A stretch of 12,771 nt of DNA. Source: Gallibacter sp963634825. Its GTDB lineage: Bacteria > Bacillota > Clostridia > Peptostreptococcales > Anaerovoracaceae. The position numbers and the translations under genes were made by a program. Location: contig CAVHCP010000025.1 in assembly GCA_963634825.1 (NCBI GenBank), forward strand, positions 1-12,771, written 5' to 3'. This document shows positions 1-7,190 of the stretch, piece after piece (the first letter of the stretch is position 1; each line of letters opens with the position of its first letter). Below the pieces are notes generated by a model. That model saw only the letters and a program-made list of their open reading frames with translations, had not been told where the DNA came from and made no database searches.

Positions 1-40
1 AAAAAGAATTTCTAATATTCAAAAAATAATTAACTCCTTT

Positions 41-73
41 AAAAGGCAGATGGCAGACAGCTATCTGCCTTTT
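41..73 (+). terminator. Rho-independent terminator of an unseen upstream gene
   Basis: Arms at 41-51 and 63-73 are perfect 11-bp inverted complements, and the stem can extend inward to 54/60 with one G-U pair, leaving a 5-nt loop. The outer base pairs are A4/T4, so the hairpin carries its own U-tract on either strand and may work in both directions. It insulates the radA region from whatever lies to the left. Nothing in bases 1-40 is recognisable as coding. Confidence 0.8.
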
Positions 74-74
74 G

Positions 75-470
75 CTATCATTGTCTATCATGTGCACAAA
101 ATGGATGCAGTGCTTATCGGCGCTGTTTCGACGCTTATATTTATATAATTGCACGCAAAGCCATACGCCCATCTTGCGCCTCCGCAGGCACAGTACGTAA
201 TCGTCAGCGAGATGAGCTTGGCGAGCGGGTAAGTGTCAACAATGTTTGAGCGCCAAAGGTGCGAGTTTTGCTGACGCTCCGTAAGCCTGCGAATGAGCGC
301 TAACGATTGCCTGTGGCGAGGAAAAGCGTAAGGATGGGCATAGGCTTTGCATTATGAGTGCAAAAGTGATACGGCGTTTTGAGGTGCCTTTGCAGACGCA
401 CTATCACATCTATACGGCGTCGAAACAGCACCGATAAGCGTTGTATCACTTTTGTATGATTGATGATAAT
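75..470. repeat. Large imperfect fold-back (inverted-repeat) element, non-coding
   Basis: This stretch holds no credible gene. Its left and right halves are largely inverted copies of each other. The outer arms 112-134 and 417-439 match at 22 of 23 positions (C121 faces A430). The inner arms 155-173 and 333-350 pair at 17 positions, with one bulge and one mismatch. A GCGCC-AAA-GGTGC hairpin at 250-262 sits near the apex, and weaker similarity runs outward to about 75 and 470. The right half has about 45 extra bases (around 351-416), which include a sub-repeat: 361-372 is the exact inverse of 443-454. The centre looks richer in G+C than the flanks. It could be a MITE-like or dispersed intergenic palindrome, or a structured RNA. 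I do not recognise the family. Confidence 0.7.
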
Positions 471-509
471 GACATTTATCTAGTGCATTTAAATATTCGA
501 AAATTGCGG

Positions 510-538
510 TTGACAGACGGGTACGGAAGGGGTAATAT
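510..538 (+). promoter_or_regulatory. Vegetative (SigA-type) promoter of radA
   Basis: A perfect -35 TTGACA (510-515) and a -10 TAATAT (533-538) are separated by exactly 17 bp. Transcription should begin near 545, about 30 bases before the radA start codon and right at the LexA-like box. Confidence 0.85.
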
Positions 539-545
539 ATAAAAA

Positions 546-559
546 AGAACAAATGTTCG
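546..559. promoter_or_regulatory. LexA (SOS/Cheo) box over the radA transcription start
   Basis: Bases 547-558 read GAACAAATGTTC, that is GAAC-N4-GTTC. The known Gram-positive LexA operator is CGAAC-RNRY-GTTCG. Here the four central bases AAAT fit RNRY and base 559 is the outer G. Only the outer C at 546 is replaced (by A). The site begins about 8 bp after the -10 hexamer, so a bound repressor would block initiation. The motif match is seen; LexA control is inferred. Confidence 0.72.
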
Positions 560-575
560 CAAAGAAGGAGAGAAT

Positions 576-1958
576 ATGGCTAAGAAAAACAAAACAGTAT
601 TTGTATGTCAGGAGTGCGGATACGAAACTTCAAAATGGATGGGACAGTGTATATGCGGAGCTTGGAATTCATTCGTGGAGGAGAGGGTTGTAGATACTAT
701 TGAAGATCCGAGAAGAAGGACAGGCAATATAAATAGCAAAATAAATAAGGCAAGTAAGCTTGCTAATGTTAGCGACAATACTAAAGAACGGATAAAGACG
801 GGCATAAAAGAGCTTGATCGCGTTCTCGGTGGCGGTATCGTAGGAAGTTCGCTTACGCTTATATCCGGAGAGCCGGGGATAGGCAAGTCGACTATTTTAA
901 TGCAGACGGCAGATAATATTTCAAAGTCCGGCAAGAGAGTTTTGTATGTTACCGGTGAGGAATCACAGATGCAATTAAAGATGCGTGCGGACCGTATTTG
1001 CGAAGGTATAAGCGACAATTTTATGGTACTTGCAGAAACAAATATCGAAAATATAGCAGAGTGTGCAAATGCTATGGAAGCAGAGTTTATGATAGTTGAC
1101 TCTATTCAAACAATATATTCCTCAGCGCTTGATACGGCGGCAGGTAGCGTGTCGCAGGTCAGGGCGTGTGGCAATGAGCTTATGCGACTTGCGAAGTCAT
1201 ATGGCATACCAATTTTTATAGTTGCACATGTTACAAAAAGTGGCGAACTGGCAGGCCCAAAGATTGTAGAGCATTTGGTCGATTGTGTTTTGCATTTTGC
1301 GGGAGAGCGAAATCACGAGCTCCGTATTTTACGAGCATATAAAAACAGATTCGGTACGACAAGCGAGATAGGCGCATTTGAGATGACGCAAGATGGCCTA
1401 AAGCAGATCGAAAATCTGTCAAAGACATTTCTTGAAGAAACAGAAAGCAGTAGGCAGGGCTCTACGATTTCTGCTGTTTATGAGGGAAGCAGACCGTTGC
1501 TTTTAGAAATACAAGCTCTTACAGCGACAACGAGCCTTGGGTTTCCGAGAAGGACAGCGATAGGTGTAGATTTGTCGAGGCTAAACATGATAATAGCTGT
1601 ATTGGAGCGAAAGGTCGGACTTTCACTGACAAATCAGGATATCTATGTCAATGTGGTAGGGGGCTTTAGGCTCGATGGTACATATACAGACCTCAGCGTT
1701 ACTATGTCAATTTATTCGTCATACAGAGATAAAAAACCGTCGCCAAATACGATTGTTATTGGCGAAATAGGACTGACGGGCGAGATAAGGGGCGTTCAGC
1801 ATGCTGACAAGATAGTAAAGGAGGCTGTGCGCATGGGATTTACAAAAATAATACTCCCTCAAGCAAATGCTAAGAAATTAACTGCGCTTGAGGGAGAAAA
1901 TATTCAAGTTATAGGTGTTAGTGAGATAAGCGATGCGATTCGTGCTTCTTTTCTTTGA
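576..1958 (+). CDS. radA: DNA repair protein RadA (Sms)
   Basis: RadA is a RecA-like, DnaB-related ATPase that promotes branch migration and processing of recombination intermediates. The 460 residues are the usual family length. In order: an N-terminal zinc finger (C11, C14, C25, C27), Walker A GEPGIGKST (98-106), a Walker B strand ending at D175, the RadA-specific KNRFG motif (256-260), and a C-terminal Lon-protease-like domain (about 300-460) with GEIGLTGEIR at 396-405. The ATG is preceded by AAGGAG five bases upstream. It is a single-gene unit here, with its own promoter and a LexA-like box; the clpC/disA neighbours common in other Firmicutes are absent within the window. One oddity is that the second zinc-finger knuckle is CxC (C-I-C) instead of CxxC. 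The last 41 bp overlap the convergent kinase gene, and the 3' coding region holds that gene's probable terminator. Confidence 0.97.
   Translation: MAKKNKTVFVCQECGYETSKWMGQCICGAWNSFVEERVVDTIEDPRRRTGNINSKINKASKLANVSDNTKERIKTGIKELDRVLGGGIVGSSLTLISGEPGIGKSTILMQTADNISKSGKRVLYVTGEESQMQLKMRADRICEGISDNFMVLAETNIENIAECANAMEAEFMIVDSIQTIYSSALDTAAGSVSQVRACGNELMRLAKSYGIPIFIVAHVTKSGELAGPKIVEHLVDCVLHFAGERNHELRILRAYKNRFGTTSEIGAFEMTQDGLKQIENLSKTFLEETESSRQGSTISAVYEGSRPLLLEIQALTATTSLGFPRRTAIGVDLSRLNMIIAVLERKVGLSLTNQDIYVNVVGGFRLDGTYTDLSVTMSIYSSYRDKKPSPNTIVIGEIGLTGEIRGVQHADKIVKEAVRMGFTKIILPQANAKKLTALEGENIQVIGVSEISDAIRASFL
1842..1896 (-). terminator. Leftward terminator of the two-component operon, embedded in radA
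   Basis: Bases 1854-1864 and 1886-1896 form a perfect 11-bp stem with a 21-nt loop. Read on the minus strand, the hairpin is followed at once by TATTATTTTTGT, a U-rich tail, and it lies 21 nt past the kinase stop codon. On the plus strand it is followed by A-rich sequence, so it should not terminate radA. The large loop is atypical for an intrinsic terminator. Confidence 0.65.
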
Positions 1959-3375
1959 TTTTTGGAGTTACTTCGAGCTCAAACCAGAAGGTTGTGCCAC
2001 GATTGAGCTTGCTTTCGGCACCAAATCGTGCGTTGTGGGCTACTAATATTTCCTTTACGATAGACAGACCAAGACCGGAGCTCTTTTGCGAGCGGATGTG
2101 ATTTGTGCTTGACTTGTAGTAGCGTTCCCAGATATATGGTAGCTCGCTCGGTTTGATTCCTTGACCGTGGTCGATGATTTCGCAGTGGACACGCTTGCCC
2201 CATTTTTTGACATTTATAAAGATTTCCTTATCTTCGCCACAGTACTTTACGGCATTAGAAAGTAAATTTGCGATAACCTGCTTTATCCTTTCTTGGTCGC
2301 CAAGTACCTGAGCGTCCTGCTTGCAATTAAAAGCTATTTTGTACCCCTCATTTTTGCAGAGGATTACATAAGGTTGCAAGACGGAGATAAAGAGATCCTT
2401 TATGCTAAAGGTTTCGATATTTAGCTTTAGTGTGCCTGCTTGTACATCAGACAGTGTCATTATGTCATTTACAAGATTATTTAATCTGTCGGCTTCATCT
2501 ATTATGACCTGTAGGTGCGCATTTCTTTTTTCGGGATTGTCGCCGGATAGATCGCGTATCATCTCTGCATATGACTTAACCATAGTCAGCGGCGTTCTTA
2601 AATCGTGCGAAACATTGGCGATGATATCGCGTTGCAATTTTGAAGATTTTTCGAGCTCGACGGAGGTTTTGTTTAGAGTTTGTGCAAGCTCGTTTACCTC
2701 AGAGTAAGAATAATTAGCAGGGAATGTTATGCCATATTCGCCTTTTGCAAGCAAAGCTGCTTTTTTGGTCAAATCTCTGATCGGCCTTGAAACACGCATA
2801 GATGTATACAGCGCAAAAATGATACCAAGACAGAGCGAAACAAGAGTTATATATACAAGCTGATTGCTCAAGATTTCGACGGTCGAGCTTACAGGGTAGA
2901 GCGGAGATAAAAAGTACATAGAAGTTGTGCGTGAAGCATCAAGATAGCAAGCATATACCCATGTTTCTCGCTTAGTTGTCTCCGTCACAAGAGTGAGAGC
3001 TATACTATTTTTGTTTTCTGCCAGCCCGGTAAGGGATTCCTTTGCTTGCGAAATTTCGGCGGTATAAGCCTTTAGCGCTTCACCGGAAGAAAAGATAACC
3101 TTGCCGTTTGATTCGATTTGTACAAATGTATCGTCGCTGTCAAGCGTCTTATTTACAGTAGAAAAAAATGCATTTAAATCATTCGGATTTGTCTTATAGG
3201 CATTTGTAAGTATTGCCGCTTTTTTTTCCGAATTTGATATTTTCATCTTGTCATAATAATTGTTAAATAAAAAGACTTGCAAAAACCAGTTGAGAAATAA
3301 AATAACAAGGATAGTAATGAGTACATATATCCATATCTTAAATCGTATGCTTTTGAAGTTTAGATCGAATTTCAA
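1918..3375 (-). CDS. Membrane sensor histidine kinase (HAMP, HisKA, HATPase_c)
   Basis: This is the sensor kinase of a two-component system; it autophosphorylates a histidine and passes the phosphate to the regulator encoded just upstream. The 485 residues show TM1 (about 14-37), an extracellular sensor region (about 38-170) of unknown ligand, TM2 (about 172-192), HAMP (about 190-243), the H-box SHDLRTPL with phosphoacceptor H257, the N-box with N370 and N374, the G1 box DHGQGI (402-407), the F-box (414-422) and the G2 box GLGLSIVK (434-441). All catalytic motifs are intact. The start is TTG, eight bases after a weak AGG-rich site, and the gap to the regulator is 30 nt. The C-terminal tail after about residue 470 is charged, and its last 13 or so codons are antisense to the end of radA, suggesting a lost earlier stop codon. 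The signal sensed cannot be read from sequence. Confidence 0.93.
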   Translation of the reverse strand: MKFDLNFKSIRFKIWIYVLITILVILFLNWFLQVFLFNNYYDKMKISNSEKKAAILTNAYKTNPNDLNAFFSTVNKTLDSDDTFVQIESNGKVIFSSGEALKAYTAEISQAKESLTGLAENKNSIALTLVTETTKRETWVYACYLDASRTTSMYFLSPLYPVSSTVEILSNQLVYITLVSLCLGIIFALYTSMRVSRPIRDLTKKAALLAKGEYGITFPANYSYSEVNELAQTLNKTSVELEKSSKLQRDIIANVSHDLRTPLTMVKSYAEMIRDLSGDNPEKRNAHLQVIIDEADRLNNLVNDIMTLSDVQAGTLKLNIETFSIKDLFISVLQPYVILCKNEGYKIAFNCKQDAQVLGDQERIKQVIANLLSNAVKYCGEDKEIFINVKKWGKRVHCEIIDHGQGIKPSELPYIWERYYKSSTNHIRSQKSSGLGLSIVKEILVAHNARFGAESKLNRGTTFWFELEVTPKIKEKKHESHRLSH

Positions 3376-3405
3376 GCTTGTGACCTGCCTCTCCGAAAAT
3401 AAAAG

Positions 3406-4098
3406 TTAAATTTCAAATTTATAACCTACGCCACGTAATGTTTTGATGAAGTCTCTATACGGACCGATGTGGTTGCGAAGATTTTTGATATGTGTGTCGA
3501 TAGTCCTGTCGTCGCCAAAAAAGTCATAGCCCCAAATTTCTTCGAGGAGAGTTTCTCTGGAGAGAGCAGTATTTTGGTTGTCGACAAGAAGACAGAGCAA
3601 GTCAAACTCCTTAGGTGTGAGATCGACCTTTTCGCCATCTACAAAGACATTGCGACCGGTTCTGTCAATCTTAAGACCGCTAAATGTCTGTGTATCGGCC
3701 GTAGCCCCATGTTTTGAAGTTGCAGAGCCATTATCTGCAGTATGCCTTGCTATGATAGCATTTATACGAGCTATAAGCACCTTAGGGCTAAATGGCTTCA
3801 CAACATAGTCGTCTATACCAAGCTCAAAGCCGAACAATTTATCATATTCTTCATTTCGTGCAGAAAGCAAAATTATAGGAGTGTTTTTTATTTTGCGAAT
3901 CTGTTTGCAGGCGCTGTAACCGTCAAGCTTTGGCATCATAATATCCATAACGATGATGTCATAATCCTTTTTTGTCGCAAGCAAAACTGCTTCCTCGCCG
4001 TCCGCAGCTTCGTCAACCTCGAAATTATTGAATTCTGCATATTCTCTTATAACTAATCGAATATTTTTTTCGTCATCTACCACGAGTAATTTATTCAT
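3406..4098 (-). CDS. OmpR/PhoB-family response regulator
   Basis: This is a DNA-binding response regulator partnered with the kinase downstream. The receiver domain (1-117) has the acidic pair D8/D9, phosphoacceptor D52, S79 and K101. A winged-helix DNA-binding domain occupies about 140-230. The linker between them (about 118-139) is long, polar and of low complexity. I place the start at the ATG at 4098 (MNKLLVVDDE), giving 230 residues: a perfect AGGAGG lies six bases upstream, and the receiver fold starts immediately. A longer reading from 4122 has no ribosome binding site. The gene is divergent from the copper ATPase and shares a control region of about 185 bp with it. The target genes are unknown; control of the neighbouring pump is possible but not shown. 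Confidence 0.95.
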   Translation of the reverse strand: MNKLLVVDDEKNIRLVIREYAEFNNFEVDEAADGEEAVLLATKKDYDIIVMDIMMPKLDGYSACKQIRKIKNTPIILLSARNEEYDKLFGFELGIDDYVVKPFSPKVLIARINAIIARHTADNGSATSKHGATADTQTFSGLKIDRTGRNVFVDGEKVDLTPKEFDLLCLLVDNQNTALSRETLLEEIWGYDFFGDDRTIDTHIKNLRNHIGPYRDFIKTLRGVGYKFEI

Positions 4099-4134
4099 AA
4101 ACAACCTCCTGTTTAATATCAAAATTATCAGTAT

Positions 4135-4143
4135 ATTATAGCA
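4135..4143 (-). promoter_or_regulatory. Extended -10 promoter of the two-component operon
   Basis: Read on the minus strand the sequence is TGCTATAAT: a perfect TATAAT with the extended TG dinucleotide. No good -35 is present 16-18 bp upstream (only a T-rich stretch), as is common for extended -10 promoters or those needing an activator. It lies 36 bp before the regulator start codon. Confidence 0.6.
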
Positions 4144-4208
4144 TATTTTGTTGATAAAAAAATCCTTTTGGTGTAGATTAGTAATAGATGTTAGGCGAGG
4201 GTAACTAA

Positions 4209-4236
4209 AATATATAGATTTAAAATACCATATATT
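4209..4236. promoter_or_regulatory. AT-rich dyad upstream of the copper ATPase
   Basis: AATATAT (209-215 of the 4,000s) and ATATATT (230-236) are perfect inverted 7-mers with a 14-nt spacer. The dyad lies about 50 bp before the pump's start codon, in the divergent control region. It could be an operator, but AT-rich repeats of this size can arise by chance. I saw no CopY-type TACAnnTGTA box. Confidence 0.25.
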
Positions 4237-4283
4237 GAATGCAAATAAATGCGAAAAAGCAGGATTGATATAGGAGGCAACAA

Positions 4284-6590
4284 TTGAAAAAAGAAAGATT
4301 TGATGTTACGGGAATGTCATGCTCTGCCTGCTCTGCACGGGTAGAAAAAACGGTTTTTGCTCTTCCGGGGGCAAATGAGGTGACAGTAAACCTGCTAAAA
4401 AACAGTATGGATGTAACATTTGACGAAAATCTTACTACGGAGGAGATAATAAAGGCTGTCAAGAAGGCGGGCTATGGTGCACGTGTGCAAAAAAATAAAA
4501 AGGCAAAAAAAGGCGAGATTGCAGGAGCTGATGAAGAAGAAACAGGAAATCTTGCAGTAGATATGGCAGAGGAAGAAATAAAAAATATGAAAAAAAGGCT
4601 GATAATATCGGTCATTTTTACGCTTCCTATTTTTTGTATCCATATGGGATTTATGGCTGTAAGCAAGCCAAGCGCAAATGCGCTTCTTATAATCGAAATA
4701 TTGCAATTGCTACTGCTTATTCCTGTTGTTGTTGTGAATTTTAAATTTTATAGTATCGGCATAAAGAGTTTATTTCAACGAGCTCCTAATATGGACTCGC
4801 TTGTGGCGACAGGCTCGGGGGCGGCTATTATATACAGCTTATATATGATGATTGAGAGCTTGTTAGCATTTTCACAAGGAGATATGATGACATTCCGTGA
4901 GGGTGCGATGGACCTGTATTTCGAATCGGCGGCTATGATTTTGACGCTTGTAACACTCGGCAAATATTTTGAAGCAAGAGCAAAAGGCAAGACCTCGCAG
5001 GCGATAACAAAGCTGATGGATTTGGCGCCAAAAAGCGCGACCGTTATAAGAAATGGCGCAGAAGAGATAATCCCGGCAGAAAATGTAGTAAAAGGCGATA
5101 TTATTGTTGTAAAAGCAGGTGAGACTATTCCTGTTGACGGCACGTTGCAAAGCGGTAACGGAGCTGTTGACGAGTCGGCGATAACAGGCGAGTCTGTGCC
5201 GATCGAAAAAAAGCCGGGCGATAAACTGATAGGAGCAACGGTAAATACGAGCGGATATTTTACAATGGTAGCAGAAAAAGTTGGAGACGAGACTGCTCTT
5301 GCGCAGATAGTAAGGCTTGTCGATGACGCTACATCATCAAAGGCTCCGATAGCAAATTTGGCGGATAAGATCAGCGGAGTGTTTGTGCCGATAGTTATGG
5401 CGATAGCGCTCATATCATTTGCAACATGGATGATTTTAGGAAAGGGACTTGAGTTTGCACTTACTATGGGCATTTCTGTCCTCGTGATTTCGTGTCCGTG
5501 TGCGCTGGGGCTTGCGACGCCGACAGCTATTATGGTAGGCACAGGCAAGGGAGCAACAAACGGTATACTCGTAAAAACGGCCGAGGCTCTTCAAATGGCA
5601 CAGTCTGTGGATGTTGTAGTTCTTGACAAAACAGGTACCGTGACAGAGGGCAAGCCGAGAGTAACGGATGTGATCTGCCGAAAAGGTATAGATAAAGAGG
5701 TGCTTTTGTCCATAGCATATTCAATGGAAAACTTATCCGAGCATCCGCTTGCCAATGCGATAGTTGAGTATGCAAATGAGAAAGGCATTTCGCAGATGTA
5801 TGCTACAGACTTTTCGCAAATTGCAGGACAAGGTCTGAGAGCGGTAATAGACGGCGAAGTATGTCTTGCAGGAAATAAAAAGCTCTTAGAGGAAAACAAG
5901 ATAGCCCTTGACGGTGAGGAGGCGACAACGATTGTAAAAAAAGCAGAGGACCTTGCAGGACAGGGCAAAACTCCAATGTTTTTTGTAATCCGAGATAAGC
6001 TGATCGGAGTTATAGCTGTGGCTGATGTGGTAAAGGAAACAAGTACTGCAGCGGTAGCAGAGCTAAAGGCGATGGGTATCGAGGTTGTCATGCTCACAGG
6101 CGACAATGAGAGGACGGCGCAAGCGATAGCAAAGCAAGTAGGAATAGAAAATATAATAGCGCAGGTTTTGCCTCAGGATAAGGAAGCTCATATCAAGGAG
6201 CTACAGGAGGCAGGCAAAAAGGTTGCTATGGTAGGAGACGGCATAAATGATGCTCCTGCGCTTGCCAGAGCAAATGTCGGCATTGCAATAGGCGCCGGTA
6301 CAGATATAGCAATGGAATCGGCGGATATCGTCCTGATGAAAAATGATCTTCTCGATGTATCAACAGCCATACAGCTGAGCAAAAAGGTTATGCGAAATAT
6401 AAGGCAAAACCTATTTTGGGCATTTATATATAACATAATAGGCATTCCGGTTGCGGCAGGAGTATTTTATAGCCTGCTTGGATGGAAGCTGAGCCCGATG
6501 ATCGGAGCGGCTGCAATGAGCTTTAGCTCCGTATGCGTAGTTTCGAATGCACTTAGGTTGAGATTTTTTAAACCAAAGAGGAGGGTTTAA
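4284..6590 (+). CDS. copA: Copper-exporting P1B-type ATPase
   Basis: This membrane pump uses ATP to export monovalent copper from the cytoplasm. The 768 residues contain one N-terminal heavy-metal-associated domain (about 4-70, GMSCSAC with metal ligands C13 and C16), a lysine/glutamate-rich linker (about 70-102), the actuator motif TGES (301-304), the intramembrane C404-P-C406 motif, the phosphorylation site DKTGT (D448), the HP dipeptide (487-488), TGDN (605-608) and GDGIND (651-656). YN at 716-717 in TM7 and M745 with S748/S749 in TM8 fit the Cu+ (P1B-1) signature and argue against Cd/Zn/Pb pumps. The start is TTG at 4284, six bases after a perfect AGGAGG; there is no alternative ATG before the metal-binding domain. 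It stands alone on its strand, divergent from the two-component genes. No companion copZ or csoR/copY was found within the window. Confidence 0.95.
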   Translation: MKKERFDVTGMSCSACSARVEKTVFALPGANEVTVNLLKNSMDVTFDENLTTEEIIKAVKKAGYGARVQKNKKAKKGEIAGADEEETGNLAVDMAEEEIKNMKKRLIISVIFTLPIFCIHMGFMAVSKPSANALLIIEILQLLLLIPVVVVNFKFYSIGIKSLFQRAPNMDSLVATGSGAAIIYSLYMMIESLLAFSQGDMMTFREGAMDLYFESAAMILTLVTLGKYFEARAKGKTSQAITKLMDLAPKSATVIRNGAEEIIPAENVVKGDIIVVKAGETIPVDGTLQSGNGAVDESAITGESVPIEKKPGDKLIGATVNTSGYFTMVAEKVGDETALAQIVRLVDDATSSKAPIANLADKISGVFVPIVMAIALISFATWMILGKGLEFALTMGISVLVISCPCALGLATPTAIMVGTGKGATNGILVKTAEALQMAQSVDVVVLDKTGTVTEGKPRVTDVICRKGIDKEVLLSIAYSMENLSEHPLANAIVEYANEKGISQMYATDFSQIAGQGLRAVIDGEVCLAGNKKLLEENKIALDGEEATTIVKKAEDLAGQGKTPMFFVIRDKLIGVIAVADVVKETSTAAVAELKAMGIEVVMLTGDNERTAQAIAKQVGIENIIAQVLPQDKEAHIKELQEAGKKVAMVGDGINDAPALARANVGIAIGAGTDIAMESADIVLMKNDLLDVSTAIQLSKKVMRNIRQNLFWAFIYNIIGIPVAAGVFYSLLGWKLSPMIGAAAMSFSSVCVVSNALRLRFFKPKRRV

Positions 6591-6645
6591 CAAAGAGAAT
6601 ACAATTTTTCCCATAGCAAGATCAAGTGGCAGATTCCAACAAAAT

Positions 6646-6675
6646 TTGCAAAAATGCGCAAAAATATGGTATACT
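6646..6675 (+). promoter_or_regulatory. Promoter of the carD-ispDF-proS run
   Basis: A -35-like TTGCAA (6646-6651), an 18-bp spacer and -10 TATACT (6670-6675) with an extended TG at 6667-6668. Transcription would start near 6682. No terminator is evident after the copper ATPase, so read-through from it is also possible. Confidence 0.65.
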
Positions 6676-6680
6676 ATATG

Positions 6681-6707
6681 CGGAAGCAGTGTATTTGCAA
6701 GCTTCCG
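6681..6707 (+). promoter_or_regulatory. 5'-leader hairpin before the carD ribosome binding site
   Basis: CGGAAGC (6681-6687) and GCTTCCG (6701-6707) form a perfect 7-bp stem with a 13-nt loop, right at the predicted 5' end of the mRNA. The right arm abuts AAGGAG (6709-6714). A competing 10-bp palindrome CTTCCGGAAG (6702-6711) would instead cover part of the Shine-Dalgarno sequence. It could protect the mRNA 5' end or tune translation. Confidence 0.4.
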
Positions 6708-6719
6708 GAAGGAGAAACA

Positions 6720-7190
6720 ATGTATCAGATTGGCGACAAAATAGTATATCCTATATATGGTGCGGGCATTATCGAAGCTGTCGAAACAAAAGAAATACTG
6801 GGACAGAGGCACGATTACTATGTGATAAAGACAAACAGCAAGATGAAGGTAATGGTGCCGATCGAAAAATGCGACGAAGCAGGGATAAGACATATAATTG
6901 AGGAAGATGCATTAGAAGAGCTCTTTGAGACGCTAAAGGCAGATTCGAGCGAGATGCCGGACAACTGGAACAGGCGTTACAGACAAAATATGGAAAAGAT
7001 AAAGACGGGCGACATCTTGCAGGTTGCTGAGGTTGTCCGAAATATTTACAGGATTGAGCAACAAAAAAGCTTGTCGAGCGGTGAGAAAAAACTACTCGAA
7101 AAAGCAATGCAAATAATAGCAAGCGAGGTTGCGTTCGTAAAAAATATTACACAAGAAGAGGCAGAGAAAATGATATGTGAAGTGATTTAA
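6720..7190 (+). CDS. carD: CarD/CdnL-family RNA polymerase-binding regulator
   Basis: CarD-type proteins bind the RNA polymerase beta subunit and stabilise or tune the open promoter complex. The 156 residues have an N-terminal RNAP-interaction (TRCF-like) domain, about 1-60 (MYQIGDKIVYPIYGAGII), and a helical C-terminal domain with the family pattern NWNRRYRQNMEKI around 82-94. W83 corresponds to the tryptophan that wedges into promoter DNA in mycobacterial CarD. I choose the ATG at 6720 because AAGGAG sits five bases upstream and the family fold starts there; an upstream in-frame ATG at 6654 precedes the -10 element and has no ribosome binding site. It heads a run with ispDF and proS; carD next to ispD and ispF is also known in actinobacteria. 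The stop codon lies in the loop of a hairpin. Confidence 0.93.
   Translation: MYQIGDKIVYPIYGAGIIEAVETKEILGQRHDYYVIKTNSKMKVMVPIEKCDEAGIRHIIEEDALEELFETLKADSSEMPDNWNRRYRQNMEKIKTGDILQVAEVVRNIYRIEQQKSLSSGEKKLLEKAMQIIASEVAFVKNITQEEAEKMICEVI

Noticed and set aside
75..470. A CRISPR array or riboswitch in the gap upstream of radA
   Set aside because: No regularly spaced direct repeats are present, and I recognise no known riboswitch core; the structure is a two-armed inverted repeat.
352..552. A 66-codon minus-strand frame upstream of radA
   Set aside because: It lies across the right arm of the fold-back element and the radA promoter, shows no domain, and has no convincing ribosome binding site.
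1998..2030. CACGATT/AATCGTG inverted repeat after the radA stop, considered as a radA terminator
   Set aside because: It has a 19-nt loop and no T-run on the plus strand; it lies inside conserved kinase coding sequence. The radA mRNA 3' end remains unidentified.
4099..4122. An eight-residue upstream extension of the response regulator
   Set aside because: The AGGAGG at 4105-4110 would lie inside the coding region; the ATG at 4098 is correctly spaced from it and starts the receiver fold.
4775..5548. A 257-codon open frame on the minus strand inside the copper ATPase gene
   Set aside because: It is fully antisense to conserved actuator and phosphorylation-domain codons, has no ribosome binding site or recognisable family, and its serine/threonine/isoleucine-rich product is typical of an antisense shadow.
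6654..6719. An upstream start that would lengthen the CarD-like protein by 22 residues
   Set aside because: That ATG precedes the -10 element and has no Shine-Dalgarno sequence; the ATG at 6720 has AAGGAG at good spacing and matches the family N-terminus.
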